Source of the DNA: Blastomonas sp. CACIA14H2
Lineage (GTDB): Bacteria; Pseudomonadota; Alphaproteobacteria; Sphingomonadales; Sphingomonadaceae
DNA length: 64,000 nt
Assembly: GCA_000503195.1 (NCBI GenBank)
Contig: AYSC01000012.1
Span: 1 to 64,000, forward strand
Direction: 5' to 3'
The first letter of the stretch is position 1. The number at the start of each line of letters is the position of its first letter. Positions 38,475 through 46,065 of the stretch are shown one piece after another. A program made the translations under genes and the position numbers. The notes under the pieces are model-generated. The model was not told the DNA's origin. It worked only from the letters and a program-made list of their open reading frames with translations, and ran no database searches.

Positions 38475-39491
38475 TCAGAGCGGGGCGACGGAAGCGCGCT
38501 CGATCAGGTCGGACAGGAAATGCGAAGGCTGGTCGCGCGCCTCGACAGGGTCGATCAGCTTGATCGCGGCGGCCCTGGCCATCGCCTGGATCGGCCAGCG
38601 CACCGTGGTCAACGGCGGCCAGATATGCGCGGCGATCGCGGTGTCGTCGAAGCCGATGATCGACAGGTCCTCGGGCACCGACATGCCGATGCTGCGTGCT
38701 GCGTGCAGCACGCCGGCGGCCATCTCGTCGTTGCTGGCGAAGATGGCGCTGGGTCGAGGCGAGGCGGCAAGCAGCTTCTCGCCCGCCGCAATGCCGGTCT
38801 CGAAGGTATAGTTGCCCTCGGCCATGATCGTCTCGTCGATGGCCACCCCCGCGCTATCGAGCGCGTCGCGATAGCCCAGCGCGCGCTCTGCGGCAGAGCG
38901 GAAGCCTTCGGGGCCGGCGACGAAACCGATGCGGCGATGGCCCTGGCCGACCAGATAGCCCACCGCCTTGGCCACCGCCTCGCGGTCGTTCGACGCGACC
39001 ATGTGCACGTCCTCGTCCAGCCGCACCGACCCCATGCGCACATAGGATACGCCGAGTTCGTCGCACAAAGCGGCGAGCGCATCATTTTCCGAAATCGGCG
39101 GCAGCAGGAGGACTCCAAACAGCCGCTGCTGGTCGAGAAACGCACGGACATCGTCGAGCATGTCGGGCGAGCGGCGGTTGACCGGGCGCACGACCAGCGC
39201 GAATTCGGTATCGCGGATCGCCGACAATATGCCTTCCTGCACGCCCAGCACCATCTGCGCATTGGGGTTGTCGTGGATCAGCCCGATCAGGAAATTGCGG
39301 CGCAATGCCAGCGCGCGCGCCTGCGGATTGGGCACATAGCCAAGATCGGCGATCACCGCCTCGACCTTTTCGCGCGTCTGCGCATTGAGCAGCGGCGAGC
39401 GGTTGATGACGCGGCTCACCGTCTTTTTCGACACCCCGGCAAGGCGGGCCACGTCATTGATCGTCGGCTTGCCGTCCTTTGCCTTGGCCAC
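38475..39491 (-). CDS. LacI-family repressor of the pectin/uronate locus
   Basis: A 338-residue LacI/GalR regulator: helix-turn-helix TINDVARLAGVSKKTVSRVI (residues ~10-30), hinge helix NPQARALALRR and a periplasmic-binding-type sensor domain with SAIFASNDEMAAGVL. It sits amid the genes carrying the shared operator and is divergent from uxaA, with two operators in between, so autoregulation is likely. The effector is probably a uronate or KDG-type intermediate; this is inferred. Confidence 0.9.
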   Translation of the reverse strand: MAKAKDGKPTINDVARLAGVSKKTVSRVINRSPLLNAQTREKVEAVIADLGYVPNPQARALALRRNFLIGLIHDNPNAQMVLGVQEGILSAIRDTEFALVVRPVNRRSPDMLDDVRAFLDQQRLFGVLLLPPISENDALAALCDELGVSYVRMGSVRLDEDVHMVASNDREAVAKAVGYLVGQGHRRIGFVAGPEGFRSAAERALGYRDALDSAGVAIDETIMAEGNYTFETGIAAGEKLLAASPRPSAIFASNDEMAAGVLHAARSIGMSVPEDLSIIGFDDTAIAAHIWPPLTTVRWPIQAMARAAAIKLIDPVEARDQPSHFLSDLIERASVAPL

Positions 39492-39519
39492 GTGCGCTTC
39501 TGCCCCCCCATTTGCGATG

Positions 39520-39533
39520 CTACACCGGTGTCA
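39520..39533 (+). promoter_or_regulatory. LacI-type operator, lacI promoter
   Basis: CTACACCGGTGTCA, with a perfect 10-bp core ACACCGGTGT, 29 bp upstream of the lacI start codon. The centre is 67 bp from the next site at 39587. Confidence 0.75.
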
Positions 39534-39586
39534 GTGCAAGACGCTTCCTAGCCACATGTTTGCGCCAAACGCAATCCCGGCAGGAT

Positions 39587-39600
39587 TGACACCGGTTACC
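39587..39600 (+). promoter_or_regulatory. LacI-type operator, uxaA promoter
   Basis: TGACACCGGTTACC, the exact inverse of the pectate lyase and dhuI sites, 60 bp upstream of the uxaA start. Confidence 0.75.
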
Positions 39601-39660
39601 ACGGCGCTATGCCTGTGCCCGAGCGACCGCGCGAGAGTCGTGAAGCAAGGGAGGGACCAC

Positions 39661-41163
39661 ATGCCCGATGCGATGCAGGTGCATGCCGCTGACACGGTGG
39701 CGGTGGCCTTGCGTCCGTTGCGGGCGGGCGAGCAGGTCGTGCTGGACGGCGCCCTTCATGCCCTTGCCGACGATATTCCCCAGGGGCACAAATTTGCGCT
39801 GACGGCGCACGGGGTCGGGGACTGCGTGGTGAAATACGGCCTGCCGATCGGCCGCGCCTCTGCCGCGATCGCGCCCGGCGCGCATATCCACAGCCACAAT
39901 CTGGCGACCGCGCTGGAGGGGGAGGAGCAGTACGCCCTGGGCCGGGCATCGGTCATGGCGGCGCCCGCGATCGTCGCCGAAGACGCGGTCTGGCAGGGCT
40001 ATCGCCGCGCCGATGGCCGTGCAGGCACGCGCAACGAGATCTGGATATTGCCGACGGTGGGCTGTGTGGCGCTCACCGCCGAACAGATCGCGCGCGCGGC
40101 CGAACAGCGTCACGCCGCGCTGATCGCCACCGGGAAGATCGACGGTATCTTCGCCTTTGCGCATCCGCACGGCTGTTCGCAGCTGGGCGACGACCTGGCG
40201 GGCACGCGCGCGTTGCTCGCCGGGCTGGCGGCGCATCCCAATGCGGCGGGCGTGCTGCTGCTCGGCCTGGGCTGCGAATCGAACCAGCTCGCGGCGCTGA
40301 TCGACGCGATCCCGCCGTCTGCGCGAGGCAAGGTGCGCAGCCTGTCCTCGCAAGCGGCGGGCGACGAACTGGCCGAGGCGGGCGCGATCATCGACGCGAT
40401 GGTGGCAGCGTCGGCGCAGGCCCGGCGCGAGCCGCTGCCGCTCGGCGCAATGGTCGTCGGCCTGAAATGCGGCGGATCGGACGGCTTTTCGGGACTTACC
40501 GCCAACCCGCTGCTCGGCCGGTTCAGCGAGACGCTCGCTGCAGCCGGCGGCACGCCGATCCTGACCGAAATTCCCGAGATTTTCGGCGCGGAGCAGGCGC
40601 TGCTCGACCGCGCGGTCGACGCGCAAACCTTCGCGCAGGCCGCCGATCTCGTGAACCGCTTCAAGCGCTATTATCTCGACCAGGGTCTGCCGGTGTCGGA
40701 AAATCCCTCGCCGGGCAATATTGCGGGCGGCATCACCACGCTCGAGGAAAAGTCGGCGGGTGCGGTGCAGAAGGCGGGAACCGCGCCGCTCGCCAGCGTG
40801 ATCGCGTACGGAGCGCAAGCCGACCGGCCCGGTCTCGCGCTGCTCGAAGCGCCGGGCAATGATGCCGTGTCCTCGACCGCGCTGACCGCTGCCGGCGCGA
40901 CCCTGGTGCTGTTCACTACCGGGCGCGGTACGCCGCTGGGTTTTCCGGCACCAACGGTCAAGATTGCCTCGAACCGGGCGCTTGCGACCAGCAAGCCGCA
41001 CTGGATCGATTTCGATGCGTCCGCTGTGCTCGAGGCTTCGGCGGAGGCGGTCGATCGCGCGTTCCTGAACAGGCTGCTCGCCATCGCGAGCGGCGAGCGG
41101 ACCGCAGCAGAGCGCGTAGGCCAGCGGGCGATCGCGATCTGGAAAAAGGGTGTGACGCTCTAG
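39661..41163 (+). CDS. uxaA: Altronate dehydratase
   Basis: A 500-residue protein with an N-terminal SAF-type domain (about 1-95, ending GAHIHSHNL) and a C-terminal dehydratase domain (FAHPHGCSQLGDD, LGLGCESNQ, VGLKCGGSDGFSG). It converts D-altronate, derived from galacturonate, into KDG. Both domains are fused in one chain, as in E. coli UxaA. The ATG at 39661 follows GGGAGGGACC. UxaC and UxaB, needed before it, are not in this window. Confidence 0.92.
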   Translation: MPDAMQVHAADTVAVALRPLRAGEQVVLDGALHALADDIPQGHKFALTAHGVGDCVVKYGLPIGRASAAIAPGAHIHSHNLATALEGEEQYALGRASVMAAPAIVAEDAVWQGYRRADGRAGTRNEIWILPTVGCVALTAEQIARAAEQRHAALIATGKIDGIFAFAHPHGCSQLGDDLAGTRALLAGLAAHPNAAGVLLLGLGCESNQLAALIDAIPPSARGKVRSLSSQAAGDELAEAGAIIDAMVAASAQARREPLPLGAMVVGLKCGGSDGFSGLTANPLLGRFSETLAAAGGTPILTEIPEIFGAEQALLDRAVDAQTFAQAADLVNRFKRYYLDQGLPVSENPSPGNIAGGITTLEEKSAGAVQKAGTAPLASVIAYGAQADRPGLALLEAPGNDAVSSTALTAAGATLVLFTTGRGTPLGFPAPTVKIASNRALATSKPHWIDFDASAVLEASAEAVDRAFLNRLLAIASGERTAAERVGQRAIAIWKKGVTL

Positions 41164-41197
41164 AGGGCCGGGTGGCGGAAACGCCGCCCCTTGCGGA

Positions 41198-41211
41198 TGA
41201 CACCGGTTTCC
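41198..41211 (+). promoter_or_regulatory. LacI-type operator upstream of the FAH-fold gene
   Basis: TGACACCGGTTTCC, one base different from the uxaA site, 33 bp upstream of the chosen start. It implies a separate promoter for the FAH-fold and exuT genes after uxaA. Confidence 0.65.
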
Positions 41212-41243
41212 TCTAGGCAATGGGATTGAGAGAAGGACGACGG

Positions 41244-42059
41244 ATGGGGATGGAATTGCAGGTCAGTGCACAGGTGGATGCGGTGGCGCAGGCCTTTGTC
41301 AGCGCGCGGCGCGAGGCACGCGCGCTCAGCGTCTATCCGGGGCCGATTCCCGATGCGCTCGCTGCCGCCTATTCGATCCAGGACCGCGCCATCCATATCG
41401 ATGGCCGCGCGGTGGCAGGCTGGAAGGTCGGGCGGATCAATCCCCCGCTCGACGGCACGCTGGGCGCGAACCGTCTTTCAGGGCCCATTTTCGCCGATAG
41501 CGTGGTCGACGCGAGCAGCGGCCAGGTCCCCGAGATGCCGGTCTTCGAAGGCGGCTTTGCGGCGGGCGAGGCGGAAATCCTGCTGCATGTCGCTCCCGGA
41601 TTCGCCGGCCCGGTGCCCACCGACGACGAGGGGACCCGCGCGATCCTCGATGACGTGCGGCTGGGCATCGAGATCGCCAGCTCGCCATATGCGCGGATCA
41701 ATCTCGATGGCCCGGCGGTGACCGTTTCCGATTTCGGGAACAATGCTGGCGTGGTGCTCGGCGCAGAGCTGACCGGTTGGCGCGAGACCGATCTGTGCGC
41801 CATTCTGGTACGCAGCGAGATCGACGGCGCAGAGGTCGGCCAGGCGACCGCCGCGACCATGCTGGATGGGCCTTATGGCGCGGTGCGCTTTCTGCTGGCG
41901 AACCTGATCCAGCGCGGATTTGACGTTTCGCGGGGGCTATGGGTTTCGACCGGCGCGATCACCGGGGTGCACGAGATCGCGGTCGGCCAGAATTTTCGCG
42001 CCGAGTTTGTCGGCCATGGCGATGTGCATTGCCGCGTGGTGGCAGCGCAACCGCGCTGA
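41244..42059 (+). CDS. 2-keto-4-pentenoate hydratase/FAH-superfamily enzyme
   Basis: A 271-residue FAH-fold protein with GWKVGRINPPLDG, a metal-binding segment FEGGFAAGEAEILL and HEIAVGQNFRAEFVGHG at the end, nearest in layout to 2-keto-4-pentenoate hydratases. That reaction normally belongs to aromatic ring cleavage, but the gene lies between uxaA and a uronate permease and has its own copy of the operator. It may handle a 2-keto-3-deoxy sugar acid; several FAH members dehydrate such acids. The ATG at 41244 follows AAGGA. Confidence 0.75.
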   Translation: MGMELQVSAQVDAVAQAFVSARREARALSVYPGPIPDALAAAYSIQDRAIHIDGRAVAGWKVGRINPPLDGTLGANRLSGPIFADSVVDASSGQVPEMPVFEGGFAAGEAEILLHVAPGFAGPVPTDDEGTRAILDDVRLGIEIASSPYARINLDGPAVTVSDFGNNAGVVLGAELTGWRETDLCAILVRSEIDGAEVGQATAATMLDGPYGAVRFLLANLIQRGFDVSRGLWVSTGAITGVHEIAVGQNFRAEFVGHGDVHCRVVAAQPR

Positions 42060-42116
42060 CGGAACAGGACGGAGGCGGATCGGCAACGGCCGGGCGCTGC
42101 TTTGGGAGAGCTGAAC

Positions 42117-43415
42117 ATGGTTGAAACCGCCGCAACTGCGACACGGCCCCAGGCGCTCGATGCCGCAGCGGGCAGGGCAGGGCGCTATCGCTGGGTGATC
42201 GTCGGGCTGCTGTTTGCGGCCACCGCCATCAACTATATCGACCGCCAGATGATCGGCGTGCTCAAGCCGACCCTCGTCGCCGAGTTCGGCTGGACCGAGA
42301 CCGATTTCGCCGCGATCGTCTTCTGGTTCCAGGTCGCCTATGCCATCGGCTATATCGGCTTCGGCCGGGTGGTGGATGTGCTGGGGGCGCGGCTGGGCTA
42401 TGCCATCGCCATCGTCATCTGGACCGCGGGCCATATGGCGCATGGTCTGGCGAGCGGCGTCACCAGCTTCGCCGCCGCGCGCTTCGGCCTGGGCATCGGC
42501 GAGAGCGGCAACTTTCCCGCCGGGATCAAGGCGGTTACCGATTGGTTCCCGCAGCGCGAGCGCGCCTTTGCCATCGGGCTGTTCAATGCCGGGGCCAATG
42601 TTGGCGCGATTATCACGCCGCTGCTCGTGCCCGCGCTGGTCCTGTGGTTCGGTTGGCGCGAGGCCTTCTACATTACCGGCATTTTCGGCCTGGTCTGGCT
42701 GGTCGCCTGGTGGGCGATCTATCGTCATCCGACCGAGCACAAGAGCGTTTCGGCAGCCGAACTCGCCTGGATCCAGCAGGACCCGGCAGACCCGGTCGAG
42801 AAGATCGGCTGGGCCAAGCTGCTCACCGTGCGCGAGACCTGGGCCTATGCGCTCGGCAAGTTCCTGATCGACCCGATCTGGTGGTTCTTCCTGTTCTGGC
42901 TGCCCGGCTATCTGTTCGAGCGCTATGACATGGACCTGAAGACCTTCGGCCTGCCGCTCGCCGCGATCTATCTCATCTCGGACGGCGGCTCGATCTTCGG
43001 AGGGTGGATGTCGTCGCGGCTGATCAAGGCCGGCAAGACTCCCAATTTCGCGCGCAAGGCGACAATGCTGGTCTGCGCGCTGGCCGTCACGCCGATCTGG
43101 TTCGCGCAAGGCATCGACAGCGTCTGGGGCGCGGTGCTGATCATCGGCCTCGCCACGGCGGCGCACCAGGCCTTCTCGGCCAACCTCTACACGCTTCCGT
43201 CGGATGTCTTCCCGCGCGGTGCGGTCGGCTCGGTCGTGGGCATCGGCGGCACCGTCGGCGCGCTCGGCGGCATGGGGATGGCGCTGTTCACCGGCTATAT
43301 TCTCGACAGCACCGGCAGCTACGAAATCCTGTTCGCGATCTGCGCCAGCGCCTATCTGGCCGCGCTGCTGGTGGTGCACCTGCTCAGCCCCAGGCTGGCT
43401 CCCGCTAAGGTCTGA
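42117..43415 (+). CDS. exuT: ExuT-like hexuronate MFS transporter
   Basis: A 432-residue anion:cation symporter-type MFS protein with about 12 helices. The first helix ends NYIDRQMIGVLKP and is followed by GESGNFPAGIKAVTDWFPQRER, both typical of the ExuT/GudP group. It would import galacturonate or unsaturated oligouronate products with protons. It follows the FAH-fold gene by 57 bp; its stop is only 4 bp from the convergent glpK stop. Confidence 0.82.
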   Translation: MVETAATATRPQALDAAAGRAGRYRWVIVGLLFAATAINYIDRQMIGVLKPTLVAEFGWTETDFAAIVFWFQVAYAIGYIGFGRVVDVLGARLGYAIAIVIWTAGHMAHGLASGVTSFAAARFGLGIGESGNFPAGIKAVTDWFPQRERAFAIGLFNAGANVGAIITPLLVPALVLWFGWREAFYITGIFGLVWLVAWWAIYRHPTEHKSVSAAELAWIQQDPADPVEKIGWAKLLTVRETWAYALGKFLIDPIWWFFLFWLPGYLFERYDMDLKTFGLPLAAIYLISDGGSIFGGWMSSRLIKAGKTPNFARKATMLVCALAVTPIWFAQGIDSVWGAVLIIGLATAAHQAFSANLYTLPSDVFPRGAVGSVVGIGGTVGALGGMGMALFTGYILDSTGSYEILFAICASAYLAALLVVHLLSPRLAPAKV

Positions 43416-43419
43416 TCGT

Positions 43420-44883
43420 TCAGCAGGCCAGCGCCTTGGTCCATTGGCCGAGGCGCTGGTCGCGCGCCGCGCTGTCCATCTGCGGATCGAAGGTCTGGAT
43501 CGGCGCGACCATCGCGCGCGCGTCTTCGAGCGAGCCATAATGGCCTGCACCGATCGCGGCGAGGATCGCCGCGCCGCGCGCCGTGGTCTCGACATCGCTC
43601 GGGCGTTCGCACGGGATGTTCAGCACATCGGCGATATCCTGCGCGATCCAGTCATTCGCGCTCATCCCGCCGTCGAGCCGCAGCACCGACCAGGGCGCGC
43701 CATCGGCGGCAAAGGCGCGGCCGAGATCGTGGAACACATTGGCGACCGATTCGAGCGACGCACGAACGATATGCGCGCGCGTCGTCGCGAACGAGAGTCC
43801 GGTGATCGAACCGCGCGCATCGGGCAGCCAATAGGGAGCGCCAAGCCCGGACAGCGCAGGGACCACGACCACGCCGCCACTATCGGGCACAGAGCGCGCG
43901 AGCGCCTCGCTCTCCGCCGCATTGCCCAGCAGGCCGATGCTGTCGCGCAGCCATTTGACCAGGCTGCCCGCCACGAACACCGATCCTTCGAGCGCGAAGC
44001 TGCGCGTGCCGTTTACCTCGCACAGCACGGTGCCGAGCAGGCGGTGCTCCGATCTCGGCGGGGTCTGGCCCATGTTGGCGAGGATGAACGCGCCGGTGCC
44101 GAGCGTCGCCTTGGTCTGGCCGAAATCGAAACAGCCCTGGCCGATCGTGGCGGATTGCTGATCGCCGGCAAGACCGGTGATCGGGATCGGGGTGCCGAAC
44201 AGTTCCGGTTTCGTCGTGCCAAACGCACCGGTGCTGGCCACCACTTGCGGAAGCGCGGCGCGCGGAACGCCGAACAGGTCGCACAGGCCCTCGTCCCAGC
44301 TCTGGCCGGTCAGCGCGAGCAGGCTGGTGCGGCTGGCATTCGAGACGTCGGAAATGTGCAGCCCGCCGGTGAGATTCCACACCAGCCAGCTTTCGATCGT
44401 GCCGAAGGCGAGCCGGTCGCCCAGCGCATCCGCACCGTCGATGTTGCGCAGCATCCACGCCATCTTGGTCGCGGAAAAATAGGGGTCGAGCAGCAGCCCG
44501 GTGGCCGATTGCACCGCAGCCTCATGACCGCCCGCGCGCAACTGCTGGCACTGCTCGTCGGTGCGACGATCCTGCCAGACGATCGCCTTGCCGAGCGGCT
44601 GGCCGGTCGCCTTGTCCCACGCGACCACGGTCTCGCGCTGGTTGGTGACGCCGATCGCGGCGATCCGCTCGGCCCCGCCGGCACGGTCGACCATTGCCTG
44701 CGCGCAGGCGAGGGTGCGCTCCCAGATCTCGGTCGCGTCATGTTCGACCCAGCCGGGCTGCGGATAATATTGGGTGATGTCGCGCTGCTCGGTCGCGATC
44801 CATTCGCCCGCCAGCGTGTAGAGCATCGCGCGGGTCGAGGTGGTGCCTTCGTCGAGCACCAGGATCAGCGGATCATTCGCCAT
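43420..44883 (-). CDS. glpK: Glycerol kinase in the sulfoquinovose operon
   Basis: A 487-residue FGGY kinase with GTTSTRAML, TNQRETVVAWDK, GLAGDQQSATIG and LDGGMSANDWIAQ, all typical of GlpK. It phosphorylates glycerol to sn-glycerol-3-phosphate, the substrate of the dehydrogenase encoded three genes upstream. It is the last gene of an operon with a sulfoquinovosidase, so the glycerol probably comes from sulfoquinovosyl glycerol. No glycerol facilitator is nearby, which fits release inside the cell. The ATG at 44883 overlaps the RibB-like gene by 11 bp and has GGAGG upstream. Confidence 0.92.
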   Translation of the reverse strand: MANDPLILVLDEGTTSTRAMLYTLAGEWIATEQRDITQYYPQPGWVEHDATEIWERTLACAQAMVDRAGGAERIAAIGVTNQRETVVAWDKATGQPLGKAIVWQDRRTDEQCQQLRAGGHEAAVQSATGLLLDPYFSATKMAWMLRNIDGADALGDRLAFGTIESWLVWNLTGGLHISDVSNASRTSLLALTGQSWDEGLCDLFGVPRAALPQVVASTGAFGTTKPELFGTPIPITGLAGDQQSATIGQGCFDFGQTKATLGTGAFILANMGQTPPRSEHRLLGTVLCEVNGTRSFALEGSVFVAGSLVKWLRDSIGLLGNAAESEALARSVPDSGGVVVVPALSGLGAPYWLPDARGSITGLSFATTRAHIVRASLESVANVFHDLGRAFAADGAPWSVLRLDGGMSANDWIAQDIADVLNIPCERPSDVETTARGAAILAAIGAGHYGSLEDARAMVAPIQTFDPQMDSAARDQRLGQWTKALAC

Positions 44884-45490
44884 GCGCAGCCTCCGTGCCT
44901 GCATTCTCGTCCAGCAGATCGCCGATATCCGCGACCTCTAGCCCGAAGCGTTCGACCAGATCGGCAATGTCGCCGGGCCGCGCCATCTCGCCATCGTCGC
45001 GCATGATCGAGCAGATCACGGCCGCATCGCCGCAGCCGGCACGCCGTGACAGCTCGATCGCGGCCTCGGCAGCGGCGGGGCGCTCCTGCACGCCGCCGGG
45101 CGAACAGATCAGCGGGAAGATATGGCCGGGCGAGACGATGTCGTCGGCAGTCGCCTCGGGCGCGACCGCGACCCGGACCGTCTGCGCGCGGTCGGCGGCG
45201 GAAATGCCGGTGGTGACGCCTTCGGCGGCCTCGATCGAGCGCCCCAAAGGCCTTCCCGATTGCCGGTCCTTGCCGGGGTTCATGAGGCCGATGCCCAGCC
45301 GCATCGCGCGGTCCTGCTGCATCGCCAGGCAGATCAGCCCGCGCCCGTGCGTCGCCATGAAGTTGATCGCCTCTGCGCTCGCATGCTGCGCGGCGACCGC
45401 AAGATCCATGTCGCCCCGGCGGAATCGGTCGCCGATGATGATGATCACCTTGCCCTGTTTCAGGGCCTCGACCGCGCCTGCGATGCTCAT
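44873..45490 (-). CDS. RibB-like protein with altered active site
   Basis: A 205-residue relative of 3,4-dihydroxy-2-butanone-4-phosphate synthase. RibB features kept are HGRGLICLAM, IEAAEGVTTGISAADRAQTV, SPGHIFPL and DGEMAR. However, the acidic catalytic loop DDEDRENEGD is replaced by GDRFRRGDMD (residues 20-29), and the RxGHTEA motif by RPAAAEA (137-143), so the key Glu and His residues are missing. It may be inactive as RibB or do something else. It is coupled by ATGA to the FMN reductase gene, reminiscent of luxH (a ribB homologue) beside luxG and luciferase genes. Confidence 0.78.
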   Translation of the reverse strand: MSIAGAVEALKQGKVIIIIGDRFRRGDMDLAVAAQHASAEAINFMATHGRGLICLAMQQDRAMRLGIGLMNPGKDRQSGRPLGRSIEAAEGVTTGISAADRAQTVRVAVAPEATADDIVSPGHIFPLICSPGGVQERPAAAEAAIELSRRAGCGDAAVICSIMRDDGEMARPGDIADLVERFGLEVADIGDLLDENAGTEAAHGE

Positions 45491-46065
45491 GCGGCGGGCC
45501 TCGCCATCGCGCTGAGGCTGGTCGCGCCCTGCACGACCTGCTGGCCAACCATGTCGAGCTGCATCCGCGCCCGGTCATCCAGGCATTCACCATCGGGCGA
45601 GAACAGGCCGGGATAGGTGCGGATCGTCGCGCCCATCGGCGTCGGCCAGCCGCGCAGCGCATGGACGATGCTGCGCAGCGTCTGCATCGTGCTCATCGTG
45701 GCCTGGTCGCCATAGGCCGTGGCGATCAGCCCGACCGCGCGTCCATCGAGATAGGGGCGCGTGTCCTTCGACAGGTCCTCGAGATAATCGAGCGCGTTCT
45801 TGACGAGGCCCGAGATCGTGCCGTGATAGCCGGGTGCTGCGAGCAGCACGCCATCGGCGGCGCGCACCGCCTCGACCATCTCGCGGCCTTCCGCACCGGC
45901 ATGGGCGGTGGATCGATAATGCGGCAGCGCGGCCAGATAGGCCCCGTCGAACAGCTGCACCTCGGCCCCGTGCGTGGCGGCGCTGGCCATCGCGGTGCGT
46001 AGCGCGAGCTCGGTGGTGCTGCCGATCGAAACGGTGCCGCCGATCGCGACGATGCGGGGTGTCAT
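45487..46065 (-). CDS. NAD(P)H-dependent FMN reductase (SsuE-type)
   Basis: A 192-residue flavodoxin-fold protein: VAIGGTVSIGSTTELAL at the N-terminus, APGYHGTISGLVKNALDYLE for FMN binding, as in the NADPH-dependent FMN reductase family. It would supply FMNH2 to the SsuD/SmoC-type monooxygenase in the same operon. Overlaps glpD and the RibB-like gene by 4 bp each. Confidence 0.85.
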   Translation of the reverse strand: MTPRIVAIGGTVSIGSTTELALRTAMASAATHGAEVQLFDGAYLAALPHYRSTAHAGAEGREMVEAVRAADGVLLAAPGYHGTISGLVKNALDYLEDLSKDTRPYLDGRAVGLIATAYGDQATMSTMQTLRSIVHALRGWPTPMGATIRTYPGLFSPDGECLDDRARMQLDMVGQQVVQGATSLSAMARPAA

